Below are positions 55,337-63,599 of a stretch of DNA of 64,000 nt, in pieces; positions within the stretch are counted from its first letter, which is position 1, and each line of letters starts with the position of its first letter. The notes below the pieces were generated by a model. It was not told where the DNA came from and ran no database searches. It saw only the letters and a list, made by a program, of their open reading frames with translations. Source of the stretch: Aureibaculum luteum (GTDB lineage Bacteria; Bacteroidota; Bacteroidia; Flavobacteriales; Flavobacteriaceae). The position numbers and the translations under genes were made by a program. The stretch covers positions 1,134,639-1,198,638 of the forward strand of contig NZ_QRGD01000001.1 in assembly GCF_003449015.1 (NCBI RefSeq). The letters run 5' to 3'.

Positions 55337-56998
55337 ATGAAAAAAATGAAAACTTCATTCCTCTTTTTTTATTTATGTATTACTACCTTTTCCTGCATTG
55401 AAGATGTTCCTGCTCAACAATCTATTGATAGTTCATATTATTACTATTCTTTAATTTTTAATCCTAAAAAAAATACTGATTTAACTTCAGCTTTTGTTTT
55501 TTATAATAACCAAAAAAATCAAAGTCTAATAGAAAAAGATACTTTAAAGGCAATAAATGATTTAAGGTTAATTGCTATTATTCAAAACAAAATAGGATTT
55601 TTAAATGAAAGTGAAAACTCATCTGTTGAAGCACTGAAATTGTTAGACCAAGTAAAAGCTAGTGATTCAATAATTGTAGAAGCAAAAGTAGGGCTATTTA
55701 ATCATTTAGGTAAAATTTACCGAAACCTTGAACTATATGATAAAGCAATAGAATTCTATAATAATGTATTAGATATTGCCCAAACACAAAGTCAAATTAC
55801 AACTATTTTGAATAATAGAGCATTTGCCTATTATGAACAAAAAAAGTATGATTTGGCCATCATTGAATTCAATAAAATTTATAAACAAAGTTTATTGAAT
55901 AATAATAAAAAATCAATAGCAAGAGCTTTGGATAATTTGGGTTTGGTACAATCAAAATTAAACTATCCAGTTGCCTTATCAAATATTAAAGAAGGTTTAA
56001 AGATAAGAGAAGATCTTGGCTACGTAACAGGTGTTTTTACTAGCTACCTACATTTAACAGAATATTATAAAGACAGGAATCAGAAAAACAATGCCTTATT
56101 TTATGCTAAAAAGGCATTAGATATTGCCAATACTAGTAAAAGTTTAACAAAGAAAGAAAGTGCATTGTCTTTTTTGATGGATTTAAATGATAACCCTGAA
56201 ATTATTGAATTTAAAAGAATAACTGATAGTATTTCAAAAGTGAGGCTGACTCAGAAGAATGGATATGCGTCAATAATATATGATTTAGGAAACGAAACGA
56301 AAAGAGCAAATGAAAATAAACTAAAAGAAGAAAAAGAAAAACGATTGAAATTATGGTATCAAGCAATTGGGATTTTTATCTTTTTGGGAGCTATTTTTTT
56401 ATATTTTATCTTAAGGTCAAAATATAAAAAGAATAAAATTGAACAGATATATAAAACGGAAACCCGTATTTCAAAAAAGGTACATGATGAAGTTGCTAAT
56501 GAAATATACCACGCAATGATCAAGTTACAAGATGATTCGAATACAAAAGAAGAGATTTTAGATGATTTAGAAGACATTTACAGCAAAACAAGAGAAATAT
56601 CTAAAGAGAATAGTACTATTGATTTTACAGAGAATTTTGAATCATTATTAAATGATTTGTTATTAAGTTATGAGGATACAAAAGTAAATGTCATAACAAG
56701 AAATATGAACAAAATAAATTGGGGCAGTGTTTCTGATTTAAAGAAAACAGCCATATATAGAGTGTTGCAAGAATTGATGACCAACATGAAGAAGCATAGT
56801 AAGGCTTCTAATGCTGTATTGCATTTTAGTAAACTAAGAAACAGAATTATTATTGAGTATAAAGATGATGGGGTAGGCTGTATTGTAAAAAAGAAAGGTG
56901 GTTTGCAAAATGCGGAAAACCGTATTAAACAAGTAAACGGAACTATTACTTTTGAATCACAAATTAATAATGGATTTACTGCAAAAATTATAGTTTAA
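55337..56998 (+). CDS. TPR-sensor histidine kinase (NarL/NreB-type, HPK7)
   Basis: 553-aa sensor kinase. An N-terminal signal with possible lipobox (CITTFSC), a sensor of about five TPR units (about 50-270; LGKIYRNLELYDKAIEFYNN, RAFAYYEQKKYDLAIIEFNK), one transmembrane helix (about 345-360; AIGIFIFLGAIFLYFIL), a short coiled coil, then a HisKA_3-like region with His in SKKVHDEVANEIYHAM and a HATPase_c domain (N box LQELMTNMKKHSKASN, G boxes YKDDGVGC and GGLQNAENRI). It ends 2 bp before the response regulator gene, its clear partner. Confidence 0.9.
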   Translation: MKKMKTSFLFFYLCITTFSCIEDVPAQQSIDSSYYYYSLIFNPKKNTDLTSAFVFYNNQKNQSLIEKDTLKAINDLRLIAIIQNKIGFLNESENSSVEALKLLDQVKASDSIIVEAKVGLFNHLGKIYRNLELYDKAIEFYNNVLDIAQTQSQITTILNNRAFAYYEQKKYDLAIIEFNKIYKQSLLNNNKKSIARALDNLGLVQSKLNYPVALSNIKEGLKIREDLGYVTGVFTSYLHLTEYYKDRNQKNNALFYAKKALDIANTSKSLTKKESALSFLMDLNDNPEIIEFKRITDSISKVRLTQKNGYASIIYDLGNETKRANENKLKEEKEKRLKLWYQAIGIFIFLGAIFLYFILRSKYKKNKIEQIYKTETRISKKVHDEVANEIYHAMIKLQDDSNTKEEILDDLEDIYSKTREISKENSTIDFTENFESLLNDLLLSYEDTKVNVITRNMNKINWGSVSDLKKTAIYRVLQELMTNMKKHSKASNAVLHFSKLRNRIIIEYKDDGVGCIVKKKGGLQNAENRIKQVNGTITFESQINNGFTAKIIV

Positions 56999-57000
56999 TT

Positions 57001-57666
57001 ATGTTTAAAAAGGTATTGGTTGTAGAAGATATGGATGACATCAATAGAGGTGTTAAAATTGCATTGTTGGAATTAAATATTTCAGAAATTGACCAAGTAC
57101 AATACTGCGATGATGCATATCTTAGAATTAAAAAAGCGATAAAAGACCAAAAACCTTATGACTTATTGATTTCTGATTTATCATTCAAAGTAGATCATCG
57201 CGAGCAAAAATATCCTTCAGGTGAAACCTTAATTAGAGCCTTACAAGAAGTACAACCTGATTTAAAGGTTATTATGTATTCAGTAGAAGATCGGCTTCAA
57301 AAAGTGAGAACCTTAATAAATACATGCAATATTAAATCATATGTATGTAAAGGCAGACACGGCTTAAAAGAATTATCAAAAGCCATTCATACTGTTTATA
57401 ATAATGTGCAATATCTTTCTCCCCAAGTAGCAAAAGCCTTAAGTGATCGCTCTAATTTGGAAATTGATGATTACGACTTAGAACTCGTAAAACAATTATC
57501 TTTTGGCTTATCACAAGATGAAATAAGCAGCTATTTTAAAGAAGAAAACATTTCCCCCAATAGTTTGAGTTCTATAGAAAAACATTTAAACAAACTAAAA
57601 ATACAATTTAAAGCCAATAATGCTACACACTTAGTAGCTACTGTAAAAGACTTAGGGCTTATTTAA
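57001..57666 (+). CDS. Response regulator with C-terminal HTH-like domain
   Basis: 221-aa partner of the TPR kinase. Receiver domain (1-140) with VLVVEDMDDI, phospho-acceptor Asp in LLISDLSF, Ser in KVIMYSVEDR and Lys in KSYVCKGRHG. The C-terminal part (about 155-221; LVKQLSFGLSQDEISSYFK ... SLSSIEKHLNKLKIQFKANN) has the helix pattern of a NarL/LuxR HTH with unusual residues. The receiver has the same post-Asp insertion (KVDHREQKYPSGETL) as the orphan regulator at 7428. A hairpin with TTACGG/CCGTAA follows the stop. Confidence 0.87.
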   Translation: MFKKVLVVEDMDDINRGVKIALLELNISEIDQVQYCDDAYLRIKKAIKDQKPYDLLISDLSFKVDHREQKYPSGETLIRALQEVQPDLKVIMYSVEDRLQKVRTLINTCNIKSYVCKGRHGLKELSKAIHTVYNNVQYLSPQVAKALSDRSNLEIDDYDLELVKQLSFGLSQDEISSYFKEENISPNSLSSIEKHLNKLKIQFKANNATHLVATVKDLGLI

Positions 57667-57765
57667 CAACTTCCTTTTTATAATTTTTTTGCCCGTTACG
57701 GATTGCCGTAATGTATTGACTTATAATGACTTTAAATTTGAAGTGTTAAACTTTAAAAAATAATT

Positions 57766-57936
57766 ATGTCAAAAAAACCAATAGGTACAACAGTAAAAAC
57801 AGGGCATAAATGTCCGGAATCTGGTATTTGGAAAGTAGTTGGAACTCCTTCAACCACTGCTCCAATTGCAGAGGGTAATACAATGCCTCCATATGGAGGT
57901 AAGGCAGTTACTTGGAAGCTTATACAGTACGCTTAA
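57766..57936 (+). CDS. Small YjzC-like protein (56 aa)
   Basis: Short gene reading MSKKPIGTTVKTGHKCPESG, then IWKVVGTPSTTAPIAEGNTM and PPYGGKAVTWKLIQYA. The pattern 'G-x-x-x-P-x-S-G-x-(W/Y) ... I-A-x-G-(N/D)-x-x-P-P ... W-K-L' recalls the small YjzC family, of unknown function. A leader with GTTAAACTTAAAAA-type sequence and ATGTCAAAA start is shared with the next small gene (58043), and a good terminator follows at 57967. The strong codon pattern and stop-terminator layout support a real gene. Confidence 0.7.
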   Translation: MSKKPIGTTVKTGHKCPESGIWKVVGTPSTTAPIAEGNTMPPYGGKAVTWKLIQYA

Positions 57937-57966
57937 TACTTTGTGTATTGTTAATTTGAAATTTTA

Positions 57967-57999
57967 AACCTTACGGGATTCCGTAAGGTTTTGTTTTTT
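57967..57999 (+). terminator. Terminator after the YjzC-like gene
   Basis: AACCTTACGG / CCGTAAGGTT with a GATT loop, followed by TTTTGTTTTTT. A relaxed version of the same hairpin (TTACGG / CCGTAA) lies at about 57696-57712 after the response regulator, without a T-run. Confidence 0.9.
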
Positions 58000-58042
58000 A
58001 AGGGGCTTAATTTTGAATTGTTAAACTTAAAAATATAAAATT

Positions 58043-58249
58043 ATGTCAAAATACTATGTGAATAAAAATGCTCAAGAAAATGGAGACCATGAAGTCCATA
58101 CTACAGGATGTTCTTGGTTACCCGAAGTACACAATAGAATATATTTAGGTGATTATAATAGCTGTAATGCTGCTGTTAAAAAAGCAAAAGAACACTATTC
58201 ACAAGTAAATGGTTGTTACTATTGTTCAAAAGATTGTCATACTTCATAA
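58043..58249 (+). CDS. Small Cys/His-rich protein (68 aa)
   Basis: Soluble small protein with five Cys and several His: HEVHTTGCSWLP near the N-terminus and GCYYCSKDCHTS at the C-terminus, with YLGDYNSCNAAVKKAKEHY between. This layout (start YYVNKNAQENGDHEVH) is shared by a widespread but unnamed bacterial family of about 70 residues. The Cys/His content suggests a bound metal. It starts the group of small genes running to about 59.9 kb and lies 10 bp before the PH-domain gene. Confidence 0.75.
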   Translation: MSKYYVNKNAQENGDHEVHTTGCSWLPEVHNRIYLGDYNSCNAAVKKAKEHYSQVNGCYYCSKDCHTS

Positions 58250-58259
58250 ATAAGTAGAT

Positions 58260-58634
58260 ATGAAAATTGATTTATTAGTAAAGGTTAGTGTAATAAATGA
58301 GATAGATGAGAAAGACAAATTAATTGGTGTTTCAAATTTATTAGTTGATGATGAATTGGTAGAGTTGGCCTTTAAGCATACAAGAGATAAAGTTTGGTTT
58401 ACTGATAAAAGGCTAATTGCAATGGACGTCCAAGGTTTTACAGGGAGTAAAAAAGAATTTCGATCATTTCCATATTCAAAAATATCATCTTTTTCAGTGG
58501 AAACTGCTGGAACTTTTGACGGCGATAGTGATTTTAAAATTTGGATTAGCGGGATCGGTGTATTTGAAATTAAGTTTCATCGTCGATTGGATATTAAGAA
58601 AATTGGGAAGTATCTAAGTAATAAAATATTATGA
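58260..58634 (+). CDS. Bacterial PH-domain protein
   Basis: 124 aa. The pattern VWFTDKRLIAMDVQGFTGSK ... FPYSKISSFSVETAGTFDGD ... FKIWISG matches the bacterial pleckstrin-homology domain (bPH) from about residue 30 to 120. No signal peptide or membrane segment, so cytoplasmic. These domains form ring-like oligomers or bind lipids and proteins; their cell role is unknown. It overlaps the following gene by 4 bp (ATGA). Confidence 0.85.
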   Translation: MKIDLLVKVSVINEIDEKDKLIGVSNLLVDDELVELAFKHTRDKVWFTDKRLIAMDVQGFTGSKKEFRSFPYSKISSFSVETAGTFDGDSDFKIWISGIGVFEIKFHRRLDIKKIGKYLSNKIL

Positions 58635-58990
58635 AAAAATTAATTATAGTATTAGGCTGTATACTTTTTGCATCAAATGTATTTTCACAATCGTTTGTAA
58701 GTCCAATAAATTTTGTCGAGAATGAAATAAATAAGCACAAGGTGATTTCCTTTATAAATAAACAAGTAAAGGATGATTATTCTGCTATTGGAATGGATGA
58801 CCCATCAACATTAAGAATGATGGAAAAAGAGAACTTAAAAGCATTTAAAAAGCTCACCGAAGCTACCAATTCTTCTTTATTGAAAACAGTAATAAAAACT
58901 TATTGTGAAATAGGGATGTGCAATTACTCAACTATTTTAATGATGTATAACGAACAGAACAAAGCAAGTAAGAAAACTCTAAAATGGTAA
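58631..58990 (+). CDS. Small exported protein, unknown (119 aa)
   Basis: Signal peptide MKKLIIVLGCILFASNVFSQ, then a helical, lysine-rich mature part of about 100 residues with two Cys (TYCEIGMCNYST). No family recognised. The start overlaps the PH-domain gene by 4 bp. The repeated Met-Met and Asp-Pro phrases (MDDPSTLRMMEKEN, CNYSTILMMYNEQN) suggest two related helical halves. Confidence 0.65.
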   Translation: MKKLIIVLGCILFASNVFSQSFVSPINFVENEINKHKVISFINKQVKDDYSAIGMDDPSTLRMMEKENLKAFKKLTEATNSSLLKTVIKTYCEIGMCNYSTILMMYNEQNKASKKTLKW

Positions 58991-58995
58991 ATATT

Positions 58996-59544
58996 ATGAA
59001 AAAATTAATTATGATATTGTTGTGCTCACTTTTTATAAATGGGGCATTTAGTCAAGAAATAAAAGAACAAAAAGAAGAAAACTCTAAAATGCTCGATTTT
59101 GTGTCAAAAACAGGAGTATTAATCAAATTCGAAGATTATAATCTTCCCAATATTAAGGCAATGTTATATAGTGTTGTACAGTCTAGAATAAGAAAAATAA
59201 CTAGTGGAAATGAAGAACAATTTTTTCTTCAGATTTCAAAGAAAGGTAAATATGACACAAAAACGGCCTCAATTGCGTATGATGATTTATTAGAAGTTCA
59301 AAAAGCATTGATAAAATTAAAAAGCCAGTCAGAATTGGATTTAAATGCTACGTCAGATTATCTCGAAAATAAATTTGTCTCGGACGATGGTTTTCGAATA
59401 GGTTATTATATTAATAAAAATAAGCTGACTTGGACTATGAGATTAGAAAAATATGGAAGCGATAATACTGTTTTCATAAAAGATTTTGAAACTCTTTTAG
59501 AAACGTTTCAATCAGGAAAAGAAAAAATAGAAGAACTTAAATAA
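58996..59544 (+). CDS. Small exported protein, unknown (182 aa)
   Basis: Signal peptide MKKLIMILLCSLFINGAFSQ, closely like that of the preceding gene, then an alpha/beta mature part (FVSKTGVLIKFEDYNLPNI ... FFLQISKKGKYDTKTASIAY ... FRIGYYINKNKLTWTMRLEK). No known domain. The frame also offers an ATG at 58984 overlapping the upstream stop, but the signal peptide begins at 58996. Same transcription unit as the 119-aa gene. Confidence 0.68.
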   Translation: MKKLIMILLCSLFINGAFSQEIKEQKEENSKMLDFVSKTGVLIKFEDYNLPNIKAMLYSVVQSRIRKITSGNEEQFFLQISKKGKYDTKTASIAYDDLLEVQKALIKLKSQSELDLNATSDYLENKFVSDDGFRIGYYINKNKLTWTMRLEKYGSDNTVFIKDFETLLETFQSGKEKIEELK

Positions 59545-59568
59545 GATTAAATAATAAGTTTTTTTAGT

Positions 59569-59907
59569 ATGAAAAATAAACATCTAAAAAACACAAGTAT
59601 TATTATAGTCATTCTTCTAATATTTTTTTTGGGAAGGGAATCTAAACAGGTGAAATCTGTTTATGAAAGTCAACCAACATATTTGAAAGATTCGTTTGAA
59701 GATGATTCAAAGCATGAAGTAGATGGAATTTTTAACACGATACAAGAGGAAAGTAATTCAGATATAGTATATCGTTGTGGGCAAAGTAAGATATATCATC
59801 CTACTACATCGCATGCCTCTTTTAAACGATGTAAATCTAAAGTGTATGAATTGACGGTTGAAAGAGCAAAGGAATTAGGAATGCGGCATTGTAAGTGTCG
59901 CCACTAA
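59569..59907 (+). CDS. Small membrane-anchored Cys/His protein, unknown (112 aa)
   Basis: One N-terminal hydrophobic helix (IIIVILLIFFLG), an acidic linker, then a compact domain VYRCGQSKIYHPTTSHASFK / RCKSKVYELTVERAKELG / MRHCKCRH. The 'C ... YH ... C ... EA ... C-x-C' layout is that of small zinc-ribbon-like repeats often seen next to competence or nuclease genes, and lacks a catalytic motif. It ends the group of small genes, 81 bp before the CD-NTase gene. Confidence 0.6.
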   Translation: MKNKHLKNTSIIIVILLIFFLGRESKQVKSVYESQPTYLKDSFEDDSKHEVDGIFNTIQEESNSDIVYRCGQSKIYHPTTSHASFKRCKSKVYELTVERAKELGMRHCKCRH

Positions 59908-59988
59908 AGAAAAGTATTAATTACAATTGAGGGGTATAATTACTATTAACTAAACCCAATATGTTAGCAACGAGATAAATCAAACCGA

Positions 59989-61005
59989 ATGGCAATAGAC
60001 TACGAAAAGCGATTACAGAATCTAAGTATAAGAAGATTTGATAACGAATTGAATGAATCATTTTTGACAAAATCTTTCAGTTCAACCAGTATTCCAAAGA
60101 ATATAAAATACCTTATGGAATCAATGGTTAGAATTGATAAAAAATATAACGATAAGACTATTGAAGCTGCGAATAGAGTTCAAAAACATTTAGAAAATGG
60201 TTATGACTTACATTTTTCAAGAGCGTATAGAACTCAAGGCTCAGTAACTACATCAACAAATATAAAAGTTCATAGTGATTTTGATTTACTCACAATTATA
60301 GATAGATATCAATTCACTGGTATAGGAGTTCCGAACGATAACCCCTACACTGATTCAAAGCCAAATTCAGATATTAAAAGTTTAAGAAGTCAATCTGAAA
60401 AAATAATGGAGGCTATTTATGATGAAGTTGATAAAACAGGAAAAAAGAACATTTCTATTTTTAATAAATCACTAAATAGAAAAGTTGACATTGTTTTTTG
60501 TTTTTGGTACAACACAAAAAAATACTTGGAAACATCTAGTGAATATTATAAAGGAATATACTTATTCGATTTCACAAAAGATGAGAAAATTATGGACTAC
60601 CCTTTTGCACATATTAGTCAAGTTAACACAAAAGGAGATAACACAAATGATGGTTCTAGAAAAGGAATTCGGCTTTTAAAAACATTAAAAGCTGATGCAG
60701 ATATAGATATTAGCAGTTTTCATTTAACAACAATAGTTCATTCAATTGGTGATAACGATTTATATTATCACATAGGTAAAGAAATAAACATAGCTAAAGC
60801 AATAAGTAACCAACTTCAAAAATTAATTCACAACAGTGAATACCGCAGAAGTGTCGAGAGCCCTAATGGAACCGAAAAACCTTTAAAAGAAGACACAGTT
60901 GACTCAATGAAAAGGATAAAGGCGGATTTAGACGAATTGATTGCAGATGTTCACAATGAACTTTATTTAGGCTATTTTGAAAAAGGAGAATTAATATATT
61001 CATAA
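59989..61005 (+). CDS. CBASS CD-NTase (cGAS/DncV-like nucleotidyltransferase)
   Basis: 338-aa nucleotidyltransferase that would make a cyclic nucleotide second messenger on phage infection. Core motif: QGS (Gly84-Ser85) then SDFDLL (Asp97, Asp99) and third acidic residue in KVDIVF (Asp167); helical C-terminal part from about 230. Genes for bacterial STING are usually paired with CdnE-like enzymes that make cyclic di-GMP, so that product is likely here, though specificity cannot be read directly. The last A of its TAA stop is the first base of the next start (61005), showing tight coupling to the effector gene. Confidence 0.88.
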   Translation: MAIDYEKRLQNLSIRRFDNELNESFLTKSFSSTSIPKNIKYLMESMVRIDKKYNDKTIEAANRVQKHLENGYDLHFSRAYRTQGSVTTSTNIKVHSDFDLLTIIDRYQFTGIGVPNDNPYTDSKPNSDIKSLRSQSEKIMEAIYDEVDKTGKKNISIFNKSLNRKVDIVFCFWYNTKKYLETSSEYYKGIYLFDFTKDEKIMDYPFAHISQVNTKGDNTNDGSRKGIRLLKTLKADADIDISSFHLTTIVHSIGDNDLYYHIGKEINIAKAISNQLQKLIHNSEYRRSVESPNGTEKPLKEDTVDSMKRIKADLDELIADVHNELYLGYFEKGELIYS

Positions 61006-61937
61006 TGAGAAAAAAAAGAATTTTTATTGGCTCTTCATCCGAAGAACTTGGTCTTGCAAATGCTGCTAAAGTAATACTTGAAAGAGATTTTGAGGTAACA
61101 ATTTGGAATGATAATGTTTGGGATACTTCTGTATTCAAGATAAATAATAATTTTTTAAATGATTTACTAAGAGCATCACTGCAATTCGACTTTGGCTTGT
61201 TAATTGGGACAACTGATGATGAAGTAAAGTATCGAGGAGATTCAGTAATGCAACCTAGAGATAATGTTTTGTTTGAGTTAGGTCTTTTTATAGGTCGCTT
61301 AGGTTTATCTAAATGTGCTTTCGTAATAGATAAGGAATTAAAAGTTTTATCAGATATCACAGGTATTTCACTTGCTCGATTTGAAAAATTAGATACGCCC
61401 AGCTTTGTTTCGGCTATTAGTCAGGTAAGTGAACTTTTTAAAAATCAAATTGACTCAGATATTAATTTTTTTCCATCCTCAACATTGGCTTCTGGCTACT
61501 TTGAAAATTTACTGTTACCAACATGTAAATTTTTGATAGAAAATGACGGATTTGAAGTAGAAGATGTAAAATATAAAGATTGTAAAATTCAAGTTATAAT
61601 ACCCAATAAACTAAACCCTGACGTGAATCTTCAATTTGAACAGCTAAAAAGAGGATTTAACTCAAAAAATGTATCATTTCAATATGCCGGTCGCCCTAGA
61701 TTTATAAGTATGGAAACAGAAATTAAAGATGACAAATTAGTTTTCATTGATTTTCCAACAACATTGTCTGGAATAAACTATGCAATCTCTAACCTTTTAC
61801 CAAATGATTTTAATTCAATGAGTGCTGATTACGAAGCTATAATTGGTAGAGAAATAGAACGATTTATATACACAATTAAACAACTAGCTTTAAGGAATAG
61901 CTTTGACACTCTAATCGAAATAAAACGAGAACAATAA
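61005..61937 (+). CDS. TIR-STING CBASS effector (Cap12-type)
   Basis: 310-aa effector. N-terminal TIR-type domain of the CAP12/Pycsar class (about 1-130): [22 protein letters not shown], and [13 protein letters not shown] with candidate catalytic Glu91. C-terminal STING-like domain (about 158-305): [29 protein letters not shown], and DFPTTLSGI; Asp249 and Thr253 have the i,i+4 spacing I recall for the guanine-reading pair of bacterial STING, and Arg230/Arg232 fit the lid. On binding cyclic di-GMP such proteins form filaments and degrade NAD+, killing the infected cell. The STING half is assigned by pattern, not alignment. Confidence 0.82.
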   Translation: MRKKRIFIGSSSEELGLANAAKVILERDFEVTIWNDNVWDTSVFKINNNFLNDLLRASLQFDFGLLIGTTDDEVKYRGDSVMQPRDNVLFELGLFIGRLGLSKCAFVIDKELKVLSDITGISLARFEKLDTPSFVSAISQVSELFKNQIDSDINFFPSSTLASGYFENLLLPTCKFLIENDGFEVEDVKYKDCKIQVIIPNKLNPDVNLQFEQLKRGFNSKNVSFQYAGRPRFISMETEIKDDKLVFIDFPTTLSGINYAISNLLPNDFNSMSADYEAIIGREIERFIYTIKQLALRNSFDTLIEIKREQ

Positions 61938-62091
61938 ATCCAGATGTTAAATATATATATAAGATAGACGAAACAATAGTTAAATCAAGTGTTTTGGCTC
62001 GTGTAAACTTTGTACTTAAGGAAAGTTTAACACTTAGAAATCGCCACTTTACATATAGTAAACGTTAACTCTCATTAGTAAAAAGAATAAT

Positions 62092-62319
62092 ATGGAAACA
62101 AAAAATTGTCCTTACTGCTCAGAAGAAATTTTAAAACAAGCAAAAAAATGTAAATTTTGTGGAGAATATATTGATGAGGAACTCAGGAAAGAACGGAAAC
62201 AGGAAACAGTTAATGAAAAACCAAAGGAAATAGTAGTTACGCAAAAAAGTAGTGGATTAATGACCTTCTTAATAATTTTAGTGATTATCATCTTAATTGG
62301 AATAATTACAGGATTATGA
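62092..62319 (+). CDS. Zinc-ribbon protein with C-terminal membrane helix (75 aa)
   Basis: N-terminal double CxxC: NCPYCSEEI and KCKFCGEYI, a zinc ribbon; a charged linker (EELRKERKQETVNEKPKEI); and a C-terminal helix (LMTFLIILVIIILIGIITGL). Short proteins of this layout anchor a cytoplasmic zinc ribbon to the membrane. It overlaps the next gene by 4 bp. Lying 154 bp after the CBASS pair, it may be unrelated to it. Confidence 0.75.
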   Translation: METKNCPYCSEEILKQAKKCKFCGEYIDEELRKERKQETVNEKPKEIVVTQKSSGLMTFLIILVIIILIGIITGL

Positions 62320-62672
62320 AATTATTTGTAATCTCTTCAGTTATTTTCCTAATAAATCAAATATTTCAATATTTTAACATTGGTATAGTCTTTTCGACAT
62401 CATATCTTGATGACTTGTTATTTTTCCCAATAACTCTTTCAATTATCAAATTATATGAAAATAGAAGAAGTGCTAATTATAAAATCCCTGTAAAACATAC
62501 AATAATTGGACTTTTAATTATTTCAGTATTATTTGAAATAATTATTCCAAAAATTGATTTAAGATTTACAGGAGACTATATTGACGTTATTTTCTACTCA
62601 TTAGGAGCGATTGTTTATCATTTGACAAATCTGAATAAAAAAAGAGAGTTAACCTACTCAAGAAATCTTTAA
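62316..62672 (+). CDS. Small four-helix membrane protein (118 aa)
   Basis: Integral membrane protein with about four hydrophobic segments (LFVISSVIFLINQIFQYF, YLDDLLFFPITLSIIKLY, HTIIGLLIISVLFEIIIP, YIDVIFYSLGAIVYHL). The LDDLLFFPI and F-E-x-IIPKID phrases recall a small-membrane-protein group annotated in Flavobacteriia as citrate-transporter-like or VanZ-like; I do not trust either name. Translationally coupled to the zinc-ribbon gene. Confidence 0.65.
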   Translation: MKLFVISSVIFLINQIFQYFNIGIVFSTSYLDDLLFFPITLSIIKLYENRRSANYKIPVKHTIIGLLIISVLFEIIIPKIDLRFTGDYIDVIFYSLGAIVYHLTNLNKKRELTYSRNL

Positions 62673-62713
62673 AAGTTGTCGGAATTCATTGCACGCTTTG
62701 CAATGGGTCCTCC

Positions 62714-62919
62714 TAACCAGTGCCACAATTACAACTACCTATCTTTACAAGCCAGGTGTCTTAAAGCAATAAATCCTAATCAATTTAAAAAGCCATTTTT
62801 TTTCATTAATAGCAATTGATACTAAAAATATAAAAGTTAAGTATTAAGAAAATGCTATTGATTCTTTATTGGCAGGGAAAGATGTAGAAGTAACCAAAAT
62901 GAGGTCTATTGGGTGTTAG
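62714..62919 (+). pseudogene. Decayed 3' end of a redoxin-family gene (copy 3)
   Basis: The 282-bp gap 62673-62954 holds no intact gene. From 62803 to a TAG at 62917-62919 one frame reads SLIAIDTKNIKVKY-stop-ENAIDSLLAGK, then DVEVTKMRSIGC-stop: the redoxin C-terminus with an internal stop codon. From 62732 on it is collinear with copy 1 (from 51305), with few indels; in the first 34 bases I count 29 identical. So the two share more than the coding end. Confidence 0.7.
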
Positions 62920-62954
62920 ATAAAGAGTTAATCGTAGTAAATATATATAAAAAA

Positions 62955-63599
62955 CTATTTATTGTATTCTATCATTTTCTTCAAGGTTGTAATCTCTTCA
63001 TCTTCATTAGCTTTAGAACTTACTGGACGAACTTGACAAGTATATTTTCTATGAGAATTGAAATAGTTAGAATTGTCATTAATTTTAATAAACTTAGCTT
63101 GAAGAAAACGAGCTCCTGAAATTATTTGAATTGCGGTATTTCCTGAATTGACAACTTCAACAGAAGCACAACCTATATAACCCGGCTGTAAAAAAGATGA
63201 AATAATAAGCCCTAATCTACTGTATGAACTTCTCAAGGTTAAATTAGCATAAACATTATTGGGTAGTTTTAAATACTCTAGAGTTGAAAATAATATTGTT
63301 TGTGTAGGATGTAACAAGAAAGTTTCTCCAATCCTTCTTCTTGATTCTGTAAAATTGCTTTTTATTGATCTACTAGTGATATCATTATTAGTGGTGTCTA
63401 TAAAGGCTTTTCTTCCTTGTTGCATAGCAAGAAAATCTGTGCCAATCCTTAAATCAACACTAATTTCTCCAATCTGATTCTCTTCTAACATTGGAGTAAT
63501 AATCAACTCTTTTTTTCGAATCAATTCGAGTATTTTGGGTTTTGCTAATATTCCTGGAGAATTATCTCCAATAATTTTTTTTAAGAGAGTTTTGCCCAT
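62955..63599 (-). CDS. Dcd-fold deoxycytidine triphosphate deaminase / dUTPase-like protein
   Basis: 214-aa member of the Dcd/trimeric dUTPase fold, which lowers dCTP or dUTP. Motifs: GEISVDLRIG, LRSSYSRLGLII (phosphate-binding region), FLQPGYIGCASVEVVNSG (region with the catalytic Glu), and ISGARFLQAKFIKI. It is some 20 residues longer than usual Dcd at the N-terminus, and the usual HPGF/DPGF becomes QPGY. Housekeeping Dcd is possible, but the site in an accessory region and the odd N-terminus suggest a specialised copy. Its start overlaps the end of the upstream gene by 19 bp. Confidence 0.82.
   Translation of the reverse strand: MGKTLLKKIIGDNSPGILAKPKILELIRKKELIITPMLEENQIGEISVDLRIGTDFLAMQQGRKAFIDTTNNDITSRSIKSNFTESRRRIGETFLLHPTQTILFSTLEYLKLPNNVYANLTLRSSYSRLGLIISSFLQPGYIGCASVEVVNSGNTAIQIISGARFLQAKFIKINDNSNYFNSHRKYTCQVRPVSSKANEDEEITTLKKMIEYNK

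Noticed and set aside
57690-57715. Terminator after the response regulator gene
   Set aside because: The hairpin TTACGG/CCGTAA has no T-run on the plus strand; recorded only as a relative of the later terminator.
51286-62919. Reading the redoxin-like repeats as integron attC sites or an insertion sequence
   Set aside because: No integrase or transposase is visible, no conserved recombination-site ends are seen, and the repeats encode recognisable C-termini; a mobile origin stays only a hypothesis.
62955-63599. Calling the Dcd-like protein a known anti-phage dCTP deaminase
   Set aside because: As I recall, the described defence deaminases are zinc-dependent cytidine-deaminase-fold enzymes; this one has the Dcd/dUTPase fold and may be housekeeping.
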